From assembly GCA_002794785.1 (NCBI GenBank), contig NBBA01000003.1:1860001-1924000 (forward strand): 64,000 nt of DNA, in the 5' to 3' direction. The notes under the pieces were generated by a model. The model was not told the origin of the DNA. It searched no databases and saw nothing but the letters and a program-made list of their open reading frames with translations. A program made the translations under genes and the position numbers. This DNA comes from Coniferiporia sulphurascens (Eukaryota > Basidiomycota > Agaricomycetes > Hymenochaetales > Hymenochaetaceae). Below are positions 14,485 through 24,254 of the stretch, one piece after another (position 1 is the stretch's first letter; each line of letters starts with the position of its first letter).

Positions 14485-15830
14485 TGTTAGATTCACTCCC
14501 TGATTAAGGGTTAAAAACAAGTGATAACAGATTCACACAATAATACTAGTTAGTTTAGGGTAGGCTTGATACCCTTCACTTGCTAGAGTGTTAGAGCTGA
14601 TGATGGTGGTAAGGGACAAGAGATGAATTAAACTGCTTTTTACCACAATTTTATGTTGGGCTTTTATACCCTACATGTTGTAGTCTATTTACTATGTTCC
14701 GGTAGATACTACAACATACTACTCTTGATTTATAAGTCATAGGAATGTTCCAGTACAATCCTGTACATGTTATTTACTATTCTTAGTTTCCTATGAGTCA
14801 GTTACATACTCCAGTACATTCTACAGCCTACTGTGCTATCTTTATCTTATGCCAGAACCTTCCTTAAGTTTCCATCGAGTCATATAGTATAATACCTAAG
14901 GTAACCATTCTCAGATACTACTATACCCATGATGCTTCTCCTTATTTCCTAATTGGTCCTGCTGTGCGATGCGTTATACTTGGCTCCCATCAATTACACC
15001 TTCAATTGATTGCCATGCTTCCATCGGCTATTCTTAGCCAAACACTTAGATATACTTGTGTGGCTCAGCGATTATGCTAGCCTTCTTAATCTTATCTTGT
15101 TGTGGCTTGTTACTTATTACTGTAGACTAAGATTGAGTCATTTCTATTACTTCGTTGAAAGGGGTTCATTCTGGTGTCCTATCATCTACTGGCATAAAGA
15201 GCTCCTCTGGTCCTATAGCATTTATATTTGTTATCCTGCTATACCCTGGTGTAACTCTATATGAAGGTTCATCATTGAACCATCATATTATAATCTCTTT
15301 ATCTATTGGTACTAACTCCTGTCTTTGGTTTGGTTCCTTTCAATCTACTGTTGTGTGTCCTTTGGCTATGAAGTTGGCTTTGTATGTGAATAGTTGTTCT
15401 CGTAATTGTTTATTGATATTATGAACTATTTGATGTGCCGCTTCTGCATAATCGGTTGATGTAATAACTGCCCTTTGATAACATAATTCATTATGTGGCT
15501 GATTATAAATCTTGGTTCTTGTGTAAGCACTGATTACATATCTATTCAATTGGTATGAGAACATAGTTGCTCTATGTTTGATTATAACTTCTAGCCTTTC
15601 TGCCACTTGTTGTTCCCTTGTAGTATGATTGAATGTAATTTGACAGTTGTCATATCCTGCATTCTGTCCTACTGTTGTGCATGCAATATTAAATGCTTCC
15701 CATGCTACTTGATCTGCATCTTTACAGTGTTGGCATAGGTTCCTGGTATTGATTAGAGTTATGGGTCTTGCCATGTCAATCTTGCTAATCCATCGATCCA
15801 ATGATCACGATTTTCATCAATTTACTAACA
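14485..15830 (-). mobile_element. Solo-LTR-like element X, copy 1 (1346 bp)
   Basis: Ends are TGTTAG...CTAACA. The 5-nt flanks GCTAC (14480-14484) and GCTAT (15831-15835) are a duplication with one change. Removing it restores the Harbinger transposase reading across RYGYDPVLK. Copy 2 lies at 21218-22566 and a diverged copy 3 at 20992-23696. TG/CA ends and a 5-bp duplication fit an LTR-retrotransposon LTR, but no internal domain, primer site or second LTR is seen. The element carries its own reading frame on the minus strand. Confidence 0.75.
15340..15801 (-). CDS. Unknown ORF carried by element X (copy 1)
   Basis: I do not recognise this protein. The likely start is the Met of MARPITLINTRNLCQHC at 15774 (an upstream in-frame Met is at 15801). 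The sequence has an N-terminal CxxC, then AWEAFNIACTTVGQNAGYDN, a Thr/Arg/Gln-rich middle, and a helical C-terminus around HQIVHNINKQLREQLF. The same frame appears in copies 2 and 3. In copy 3 it extends about 70 residues further (through PIDKEIIIRWLNDEP), so copy 1 is cut short by a TGA where copy 3 has CAA. Conservation of the frame in three copies suggests coding in the source element. It could be an LTR-borne accessory ORF or a gag fragment. Confidence 0.45.
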   Translation of the reverse strand: MDRWISKIDMARPITLINTRNLCQHCKDADQVAWEAFNIACTTVGQNAGYDNCQITFNHTTREQQVAERLEVIIKHRATMFSYQLNRYVISAYTRTKIYNQPHNELCYQRAVITSTDYAEAAHQIVHNINKQLREQLFTYKANFIAKGHTTVD

Positions 15831-16272
15831 GCTATGACCCTGTGCTTAAGGCTGCCGAGCAATCTTCGATTGCAGAAGGCACCATTTATTTGTATTGTTC
15901 ATGTGTCATACATGCCTCCCATCAGATCAGGCCTGCTCATCTTTTGTGGCCCGATTCCAGGCATCGGGCACATCTCAAAGCCATTACAGCTAAATTGGGA
16001 TTCCCGGGATGCATAGGAATAATAGACGGATCCCTCATCCCACTTGCAAACAAGCCGCTTGAGGATGGGGAGTTGTACTGGTACCGTAAAAAGTTTTATG
16101 TGGTATGTTTCAGATCTTCTTGTATGCACACCTGTGCCTTGGTCCTGATCATCTTATGTTATTTATTTAGGTTGTCCTGCAAGCCGTCTGTGACCACAAG
16201 TCTTGGTTTATTGAATTTGAACTAGGATGGCCAGGGAACATTCACAACACAACGGTTTTCAGGGAGTCAGAC

Positions 16273-16698
16273 TGTTAAGCCTACTGATTAGGTAAGGCTT
16301 AATAAGCGATCGGCAAGGATCAACCGAATAATATGAGGTAGAGATGAGACAATAATTGAGCAAGGGTTTCCCCTAGGACTAGTAGACTGGTGAACTGGTG
16401 ACTGGTGACTTAATACCCCACAGAGGAGATAGTGAACGAGTAGGCTCTATTGAATGAAGAGCACAAGCTTAAGGCTTAGTGCTCTGAAAGTGAGTCCTTA
16501 TATACATGCATAGAACCCTATGGAACAAGGTGGAAGGTTGACTGAGTGAAGACAAGGATCAGTCAGCATAGAAAGGGATGGAAGCTAATAGAAGAGTCTG
16601 ACTGATCATGGGGGTAGGATCAGTCAGCATACAAAGTGAATTAGTCAGCAGAGATGACTAATGCTGATAAAGGCGATGAGTAAGGGAAATTTGTAACA
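16273..16698 (+). mobile_element. Solo-LTR-like element Z, copy 1 (426 bp)
   Basis: Ends are TGTTAAGCC...TTTGTAACA with an exact duplication CAGAC (16268-16272 and 16699-16703). It interrupts the transposase between FRESD and LWINKS. It contains a TATA-like run (CTTATATACATG) after AAGAGCACAAGCTTAAGG, and pairs of TGACTGATC/GATCAGTCA inverted motifs. Confidence 0.8.
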
Positions 16699-16885
16699 CA
16701 GACCTATGGATCAACAAGAGCCGATATTTCGAAGACAACAAGTATATTCTTGCTGATAAAGGTACATAGTGTAGCATACATGCGCATCACAGAGGGTATA
16801 TGCATGGTACTTACATCTGAACTGGTTTGGTTTCAGGTTACCCCCTTACTAAATTTACAATTCATCTGTTTGCATCAAGCGATCT

Positions 16886-17443
16886 TGTTAAGCTCAACGG
16901 TTACGCGGTGATCGACGTTGGGTCTTCCTGATCATCGGAGCTGATGGTACAGCAACGGGGCTTCCTAGATGTCGTAAGTCGAGGGGGATCATCGGTGGGG
17001 CTTCCTGATCGGCGATGTGGACGCGGTGGGCTTCTATAGTGAGTCGGGTTATGACGAAGCAACTATTGGCCAAGAGGCACATGGTAGACTGGCGGTAGCA
17101 GATAATGGGCTTGTATGAACAAAGAGCACAAGCTTAGGGCTTGTGCTACTGAAGTTACATGCTTATATGCTACTCTATGTGTTTGCTACTGTAGCGGCCT
17201 GTGTAGGGTAGTTTACCAGACTATGGAAGGTCATGGAAACCCAAGGAATGCCTTGGTAATACAAGTAGGGCTATCAGTAAGCAAAGCATGTCATGATGGT
17301 GCAAGAAGGCGTCATCATGGCGTCATATGGTGTAAGGCGAATAAGGATGAGTAAGGCAGAGAAATGGGGGAGTTGCGCTGACTGATGATGACGAAGAGGA
17401 AGTGAGTCAGCGCAATAAAGGAAAGTAAAGGAAAATTGTAACA
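16886..17443 (+). mobile_element. Solo-LTR-like element Y, copy 1 (558 bp)
   Basis: Ends are TGTTAAGCTCAACGG...AAAATTGTAACA with an exact duplication GATCT (16881-16885 and 17444-17448). It interrupts the transposase exon after FASSD. It holds a GCACAAGC-CTTGTGC hairpin and a nearby CTTATATGC run, laid out like element Z. Confidence 0.8.
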
Positions 17444-17853
17444 GATCTCACAAATGATCCTGCCGAGGCACACCACCGGTGCTCATTTAATTTCCAATTG
17501 TCAGGCCTTTGTATCAAGATCGAGCATGCATTTGGCATGTTGAAGGCCAGTTCCCATCACTGCAGGATATGTTTGGAAATAAACTCCATTTCATTTACTG
17601 CTCAATTGAAGCTCTCATGGTTATTCACAACATACTCATAGACCTGGATGATGATCCCACCGAAATAGAAGGGTATGATGGAAATGATAATACCGCCCTC
17701 TTTCGTAACAATGAAGAGGGTCTCAATGACAATGACAGACGGTGCTCATGGCAGGTAAATAACATGGCGGACACAGTACTATTTCAAACTGGCTTGTACC
17801 ACCAGAAAGCTCTACTTAGACACATATGCACATAAGTACCCTGGCCTTAGTAT

Positions 17854-18279
17854 TGTTACAAATTTCCCTTACTCATTGCCTTTATCACCATTAGTCATCT
17901 TCACTGACTAATTCTACTCATATGCTGACTGATCCTAGTCTCATGATCAGTCAGACTCTTCTACCAGTTTCTATTCCCTTCCATGCTGACTGACCTTTGT
18001 CTTTGCTCAGTCAGCATTCCATCATGTTCCATAGGTTTCTACACATGTATATAAGAACTCACTTTCAGAGCACTAAGCCTTAAGCTTGTGCTCTTTGTTC
18101 AATAGAGCCTACTCATCTACTATCTCCTCTGTGGGATATTAAGTCACCAGTCACCAGTCTACCAGTCCACTAGTCCTTGGGGAAACCCTTGCTCAATTGT
18201 TGTCTCATCTCTACCTCATATTACTCAGTTGATCCTCACTGATCGCTTATTAAGCCTTACCTAATCAGTAGGCTTAACA
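17854..18279 (-). mobile_element. Solo-LTR-like element Z, copy 2 (426 bp, inverted)
   Basis: This is the reverse complement of Z copy 1 and has the same length, with an exact duplication AGTAT (17849-17853 and 18280-18284). It lies in the space between the convergent transposase and Myb-like genes of the Harbinger-type element. Confidence 0.8.
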
Positions 18280-19036
18280 AGTATATGCTACATACTTCAC
18301 TAAAACTAAATGTCCTCATCTTCATCAATGGCAAGCTGGGCTGCCAATTTATTTGCTGCTTCCTTCAACACTGGATCATCCAAATTCTTGTAGCATTCAT
18401 ACCAATCCAGCTTCGCAAAGCGAGCTTCTTGTGTGTCATGTTTGTACACTGTGTGGGCGATCTTGGCTTCACGTTTGTTTCGTTCCTGCTCTATCTTCAC
18501 CTGAACCTCGGCCATGGTGGCCTTGCACAGGTTGCATTCATGTTCAAGAGCAAGGTGTTCCCCCTCAAGCGTGAGACGGTTCTCTTTGTGAAGAGAAGTC
18601 CCCAACTGTCGATCCCTGAGATTCTTGATGGCATCACCAATCAGGCCCTCAAGCTCGCTTCTGTCACACTTGCAGCCCCTGTGCCTGGGCACGGCTTCCC
18701 TATCGGTATCCACCTCGGCCTTTATATCTTCATCAATGTCTTCAGGCATTCGGTGAGAGCCAAATATGACATCACAAATGATATCCTTGTGGCCGTTCAC
18801 TCTAAAAGGAAGAAGATCATTAGTAACAATAAACATGGCAATCACCGAAGCCACAAAGAAGCTGGTGGACCTACACAGGGTCTATAAGCGGATAGTATGG
18901 GCCATCCATGAACCACTCAAGCTTCATATGTCTGTTTTTATCTTTCATAGATTTTCTTCCTGGTGTCTTATGACCTTTGTCTGCAATCCCTCTGGAGGGA
19001 GAACCACTGTCATTGTCCTTGTCATCCTCATCACTG

Positions 19037-19090
19037 TCATCATCCCCATTGTCATCCCCATTGTCATCCCCATTGTCATCCCCATTGTCT
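19037..19090 (-). repeat. Four-copy 12-bp tandem repeat in the Myb-like gene
   Basis: Units of CCATTGTCATCC repeat four times. On the coding strand they give an acidic Gly-Asp-Asp-Asn linker. Confidence 0.75.
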
Positions 19091-19103
19091 CCATCACCAC
19101 CTC

Positions 19104-19665
19104 TGTTAAGCTCAACGGTTACACGGTGATCGACGTTGGGGCTTCCTGATCGTCGGAACTGAATGGTACGGCAACGGGGCTTCCTAGATGTCGTAAGGCG
19201 AAAGGGGGATCGTCAGTGGGGCTTCCTGATCGACGATGTGGACGCGGTAGGCTTCTATGGTGAGTCGGGTTACAACGAGGCGACGGTTGGCCAAGAGGCA
19301 CACAGTAGACTGGTGGTAGCAGATAATGGGCTTGTATGAACAAAGAGCACAAGCTTAGGGCGTGTGCTACTGCAGTTACATGCTTATATGCTACTCTATG
19401 TGTTTGCTACTGTAGGGTCGTGTATCAGGTCGTTTACATGGCTATGGAAGGTCATGGAAACCCAAGGAAGGTCTTGGTAATACAAGTGAAAGTATCAGTA
19501 AGCAAAGCACGTCATGATGGTGCAATGAGGCGTCATCATGGCGTCTTATGGCATAAGGCGAATAAGGATGAGTAAGGCAGAGAAATGGGGGAGTTGCGCT
19601 GACTGATGATGATGAAGAGGAAGTGAGTCAGCGCAGTAGGGGAAAGGTAAAGGAAAATTGTAACA
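19104..19665 (+). mobile_element. Solo-LTR-like element Y, copy 2 (562 bp)
   Basis: Ends match Y copy 1, with an exact duplication ACCTC (19099-19103 and 19666-19670). It splits the Myb-like gene. Removing it restores LSHTGGGDG. Confidence 0.8.
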
Positions 19666-20820
19666 ACCTCCTGTGTGGCTCAGGAGACACTGGCACTGCT
19701 TGTACAGACAGAGGAGTACTTGCCACCTACCAGCACACTGTTTTGTACTAATTTTGTTCTTGAATATCTTCTGTGAGGCCTTAGGGAATGCATACACATA
19801 AGTCGCGTATATGCGCATATACTCAAAGAAAAATGCCTTACCTCTTTGCAAATCTTTGTTGTGTGGGTATGGACACTGTCCCAATTTTCAGGGGACGTTA
19901 TATGCTCCAGGAGGCTGATGGTTTGCACCTCAGTCTATTTGAACTTCTTCACCTTCTTCAGGAGAATAACAATATCGGCTGCCTTCTGTTCCTTTACTGA
20001 AAGGCCATTAATTTTGTTATCGGAATTCCCCCCAGCGCATGAGTTCATTCCAGACCTAGCCCCCTTGCCTTTAACCTTTGTCTTGGGTGTCTTTCCTTTC
20101 CTTCTGTTTTTCTTTGTGTCCTTATCACTGACATCCTGAATGGCTTCGGTCCTCTGGAGGTTACTTGATGACATCCCTTGAAGATTCAAGGGAGCCTGTT
20201 TGACGTTGACAGAAGCGATCCTCTGATGATGAGGCAATGTTCAAAGACCAAAGTGGTCAACATAGTAGTGGGCCTCCAGTCGGAATTCTGGTGCGCCCAC
20301 ATTGATTGACCCAAACCTCAAAAGACCAGGAGGAGAGGCTGGGATGCTTGCGTATGGTGCTGGTGAGTGCTGATGGATCCATGGGGATGGCGTTGCAACA
20401 TCTGAAGTCCTCAGGCATGGGTTGGGCATCTCATGCACCCTCACAAAGTGAGACATCTCCAAGGGAGTGTCCGAAAAGTCCCCAAATGTGAACACCGGGC
20501 ACTCGTTATGTCCACCTGGGCCGTTTTCGGAAGGCATTGGTGTCTGTGGGATACTTTCAGTACATTCTTGATTCATGTTGAATTCTTCTGGCTAAGTGTT
20601 GAATTTAGAGATAAAAATTTGTTGAGTGTTTGTCTACCTACAAACACTTGTGGCTAAAATTACCTTTTCTAGATGTGCTTACTCAGTCTCAGCACTGGCA
20701 TGCCAGATAGCTGCAATCTTGTGGTTACAATTGATGCCTCAGTTCTCCATTTTTTTGCAAACACTAATATAGAAGGACCCTATGATTACATATGATGCTG
20801 AGGAAATTCTACAATCATAT

Positions 20821-20844
20821 GATAACTTGCAATTGAGAGGGGCT
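20821..20844 (-). repeat. Right terminal inverted repeat of the Harbinger-type element
   Basis: Begins GATAACTTGCAATTGAG and ends GGGGCT. It pairs with 13923-13946 and is followed by AGT at 20845-20847. Confidence 0.8.
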
Positions 20845-20847
20845 AGT

Positions 20848-20991
20848 GTCTTGCATACAGATGTTCTGGCGACCTTTGGTTAATTGGGCTGTGAATAAAC
20901 TTCTGTCTATCTGCCTTTTATTTCTTTCCTTTGAGCTTTTGGATAGTTTTGGGGTTATTTTGGGGGGATTTCTTTGGGATTTGGGGATTTC
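20848..20991. other. Short flank between the Harbinger-type element and X copy 3
   Basis: About 140 bp of T-rich sequence outside the right inverted repeat. It was probably continuous with the peroxidase 3' flank before the Harbinger-type insertion. Confidence 0.4.
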
Positions 20992-21090
20992 TGTTAGTAA
21001 ATTGATGAAAATCGTGATCACTGGATCAACAGATTAACAAGATTGACATGGCAAGACCTGTAACTTTAATTGATACCAGAAACCTATGTC

Positions 21091-22870
21091 TGTTAAGCCT
21101 ACTGATTAGGTAAGGCTTAATAAGTGATCAATGAGGATCAACTGAGTAGGACGAGGTAGAGACAAGACGATAATTGAGCAAGGGTTTCCCCAAGGACTAG
21201 TAGACTGGTGGACTGGTTGTTAGATTCACTCCCTGATTAAGGGATTGAAACAAATGATAACAGATTCACACAATAATACTAGCTAGTTTAGGGTAGGCTT
21301 GATACCCTTCACTTGCTAGAGTGTTAGAGCTGATGATGGTGGTAAGAGACAAGAGATGAATTAAACTGCTTTTTACCACAATTTTACATTGGGCTTTTAT
21401 ACCCTACATGTTGTAGTCTATTTACTATGTTCCAGTAGATACTACAACATACTACTCTCACTTTATAAGTCATAAGAATGTTCCGGTACAATCCTGTACA
21501 TGCTATTTACTATTCTTAGCTTCTTATGAGTCAGTTACATATTCCAGTATGTTCTACAGCCTACTGTGCTATCTTTATCTTATGCTAGAACCTTCCCTGA
21601 GTTTCCATCAAGTCATACAGTGTAATACCTAAGTTAACCATTCTCGGATACTACTATACCTATGATGCTTCTCTTTATTTCCTAATTGGTTCTGCTGTGC
21701 AATGCACTATACTTGGCTTCCATCAATTACGCCTTCAATTGATCGCCATGCTTCCATCGGCTATTCTTAGCTGAATGCTTAGATATACTTGTGTGGCTCA
21801 GCGATTATGCTGGCCTTCTTAATCTTATCTTGTTGTGGCTTGTTACTTATTACCGTAGGTTAAGATTGAGTCATTTCAATTATAATGTCGTTAAAAGGGG
21901 TTTGCTCTGGTGTTCTGTCGTCTATTGGCATAAAGAGCACTTCAGGTCCTATAGCATCTATATTTGTTATCCTGCTATACCCTGGTGTGACTCTATACAA
22001 AGGTTCATCATTGAGCCATCGTATTATGATCTCTTTATCTATTGGTACTAACTCCTGTCCTTGTCTTGGTTCCTTTTGATCTACTGTTGTGTGTCCTTTG
22101 GCTATGAAGTTGGCTTTGTATGTGAATAGTTGTTCTCATAATTGTTTATTGATAGTATGTACTATTTGGTGTGCCACTTCTGCATAGTCAGTTGATGTAA
22201 TAACTGCCCTTTGATAACATAATACATTATGTGGCTGATTATAAATCTTGGTTCTTGTGTAAGTGCTGATTACATATCTATTCAATTGGTATGAGAACAT
22301 AGTTGCTCTATGTTCGATTATTACTTCCTGCCTTTCTGCCACTTGTTGTTCCCTTGTAGTATGATCAAATGTAATTTGACAGTTATCGTATCCTGCATTC
22401 TGTCCTACTGTTGCACATGCAATATTAAATGCTTCCCATGCTACTTGATCTGCATCTTTACAGCATTGACATAGATTCCTGGTATCAATTAGTGTTACGG
22501 GTCTTGCCATGTCGATCTTGTTAATCCATTGATCTGATGATCACGATTTTCATCAATTTACTAACACTGGTGACTGGTGGCTTAATATCCTGCAGAGGAG
22601 ATATTGAACAAGTAGGCTCTATTGGACAAAGAGCACAAGCTTAAGGCTTAGTGCTCTGAAAGCGAGTTCTTATATACATGAGTAGAAACCTATGGAACAT
22701 GATGGAATGCTGACTGAGCAAAGACAAAGGTCAGTCAGCATGGAAGGGAATAGAAACTGGTAGAAGAGTCTGACTGATCATGAGACTAGGATCAGTCAGT
22801 GTACAAATAGAATTAGTCAGCGAAGATGACTAATGGTGATAAAGGCAATGAGTAAGGGAAATTTGTAACA
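21091..22870 (+). mobile_element. Solo-LTR-like element Z, copy 3, split by X copy 2
   Basis: Z ends are present at 21091 and 22870 with an exact duplication ATGTC (21086-21090 and 22871-22875). The element lies inside X copy 3 and is itself interrupted at 21218 by X copy 2. Confidence 0.8.
21218..22566 (-). mobile_element. Solo-LTR-like element X, copy 2 (1349 bp)
   Basis: Collinear with X copy 1 throughout, with an exact duplication CTGGT (21213-21217 and 22567-22571). Its minus-strand frame runs from 22510 (MARPVTLIDTRNLCQCC) to a TGA at 22136-22138, where copy 1 has CGA. This is the innermost layer of this part of the nest, so it was inserted after Z copy 3. Confidence 0.8.
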
Positions 22871-23696
22871 ATGTCAATGCTGTAAAGACACAGACCAAAT
22901 AGCATGGAGAGTGTTTAATATTGCATGTGCAACAGTAGGACAGAATGCAGGATATGACAACTGTCAAATTACATTCAATCATACTACAAGGGAACAACAA
23001 GTGGCAGAAAGGCAGGAAGTAATAATCGAACATAGAGCAACTATGTTCTCATACCAATTGAATAGATATGTAATCAGCACTTACACAAGAACCAAGATTT
23101 ATAATCAGCCACATAATGTATTATGTTATCAAAGGGCAGTTATTACATCAACTGACTATGCAGAAGTGGCACACCAAATAGTACATACTATCAATAAACA
23201 ATTATGAGAACAACTATTCACATACAAAGCCAACTTCATAGCCAAAGGACACACAACAGTAGATCAAAAGGAACCAAGACAAGGACAGGAGTTAGTACCA
23301 ATAGATAAAGAGATCATAATACGATGGCTCAATGATGAACCTTTGTATAGAGTCACACCAGGGTATAGCAGGATAACAAATATAAATGCTACAGGGCCCA
23401 AAGAGCTCTTTATGCCAGTAGACAACAGGACACCACAGGAGACACTAGCATTAGGGATAATGCAACTTTAAATAAAGACAAGTACATGATCCCAAGTATA
23501 CAAGAAAGGTAGTATCAAGGACCAAGCCACAATAAACAGAACAAAGTGCAAAGCCACAAAGAAGCACTAGATAAGGTTACAGATGCCAGGGGCCATAACC
23601 TTAATATAAGCATAGCATCTAAATTAAGCATTCATTAATATAACCAATGGGAGCTAAGGCATTCAAGTAAAGATGTAATTGATGGGAGCCACAAAT

Positions 23697-24254
23697 TGTT
23701 AAGCTCAACGGTTACGCGGTGATCGACGTCGGGGCTTCCTGATCATCGGAACTGATGGTATGGCAACGGGGCTTCCTAGATGTCGTAAGTCAAGGGAGAT
23801 CGTCAGTGGGGCTTCCTGATTGGCGATGTGGACGCAGTGGGCTTCTATAGCGAGTCGGGTTACGACGAAGCAATTATTGGCCAAGAGGCACACAGTAGAC
23901 TGGTGGTAGCAGATAATGGGCTTGTATGAACAAAGAGCACAAGCTTAGGGCTTGTGCTACTGAAGTTACATGCTTATATGCTACTCTATGTGTTTGCTAC
24001 TGTAGTGACTTGGTTAGGTATGTTTACCAGACTATGGAAGGTCATGGAAACGCAAGGAAGGCCTTGGTAATACAAGTACAGTGGTCAGTAAGCAAAGCAT
24101 GTCATGATGGTGCAATAAGGTGTCATCATGGCGTCTTATGGCATGAGGTGGATAATGATGAGTAAGGTAGAGAGATGGGAGAGGTGCGCTGACTGATGAT
24201 GACGAAGATGAAGTGAGTCAGCGCAGTAAGGGAGGGTAAAGGAAAATTGTAACA
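23697..24254 (+). mobile_element. Element Y, copy 3, with mismatched flanks
   Basis: Full-length Y (558 bp), but its flanks differ: CAAAT on the left and GGATC on the right. The left flank belongs to X copy 3 and the right flank is the middle of a Copia polyprotein. A simple insertion would have matching 5-bp flanks, so this copy appears to be the crossover point of a rearrangement. Confidence 0.75.

Larger units (their letters stand above)
14089..17835 (+). pseudogene. Harbinger-type DDE transposase, split by three insertions
   Basis: Removing X1, Z1 and Y1 with their duplications rejoins one reading: 14089-14306, 14355-14484, 15836-16102, 16171-16272, 16704-16761, 16837-16885 and 17449-17835. 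It runs MDKNSFVKLHDLIKDDPVF, PQCPPWYQLAVFLLRYGY, then the nuclease fold GCIGIIDGSLIPLANKP (first Asp), GWPGNIHNTTVF, LWINKSRYFEDNKYILADKG and IKIEHAFGMLK (Glu). Three short introns have normal borders. In GWPGNIHN, where relatives usually have an Asp after the His, there is Asn, which would remove the second catalytic Asp. One base is missing near 17544 (LK then GQFPSL changes frame). It is therefore dead by several independent routes. The start at 14089 follows ACAAAG and is tentative. Confidence 0.8.
18306..20576 (-). pseudogene. Myb/SANT-like accessory gene of the Harbinger-type element
   Basis: PIF/Harbinger elements carry a Myb/SANT-like protein that works with the transposase in DNA binding and nuclear import. 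Reading from 20576 down, the protein has a Pro/Ser-rich N-terminus, a Lys-rich stretch (KDTKKNRRKGKTPKTK), and a SANT-like segment (ENWDSVHTHTTKICKE, IFKNKISTKQCAGRWQVL, LYKQ). An acidic GDNGDDNGDD tract and a charged helical C-terminus ending IDEDEDI follow. An intron separates KICKE from ASQKIF and another follows YPLIDPV. The frame is broken by TGA at 20241-20243 (probably from CGA) and TAG at 19935-19937, and by the Y2 insertion in the Gly-Gly of SHTGGGDG. The domain call rests on the RW and spacing pattern and the partner transposase. Confidence 0.65.
13923..20844 (+). mobile_element. PIF/Harbinger-type DNA transposon carrying five nested insertions
   Basis: The ends are 24-nt inverted repeats: left 13923-13946, right 20821-20844, with one mismatch (AGCCCC[A/T]CTCAATTGCAAG then TTATC). 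Both ends are flanked by AGT (13920-13922 and 20845-20847), matching the 3-bp duplications of this superfamily. Inside are a DDE_Tnp_4-type transposase on + and a Myb/SANT-like gene on -, arranged tail to tail, the standard two-gene content of PIF/Harbinger. Five solo-LTR-like copies (X1, Z1, Y1, Z2, Y2; about 3.3 kb together) interrupt it, leaving about 3.6 kb of original element. It sits 21 bp after the peroxidase stop codon. Both genes are broken, so it is not autonomous now. Confidence 0.8.
20992..23696 (+). mobile_element. Element X, copy 3 (diverged, right-truncated, opposite to copies 1 and 2)
   Basis: It starts TGTTAGTAAATTGATGAAAA, the reverse complement of the X1 end. It is interrupted at 21090 by Z copy 3 and resumes at 22876. 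Its reading frame (MARPVTLIDTRNLC, then CKDTDQIAW...) continues with a TGA after INKQL to IIIRWLNDEPLYRVTPGYSR. After about 23410 it differs clearly from X1 and X2, returning to similarity only near AATTGATGGGAGCC, so it is a separate subfamily. It stops at the Y3 junction without its far end. Confidence 0.7.

Noticed and set aside
15010..15424. Plus-strand open frames in element X (1)
   Set aside because: They overlap the minus-strand frame shared by three copies, and their translation is Leu/Tyr/Cys-rich without conservation.
18285..18887. 200-codon plus-strand frame
   Set aside because: Antisense to the C-terminal part of the Myb-like gene; its composition is typical of a reversed charged helix.
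19021..19090. CRISPR-like short repeat array
   Set aside because: It is a simple 12-bp tandem repeat without spacers and encodes an acidic linker in a fungal gene.
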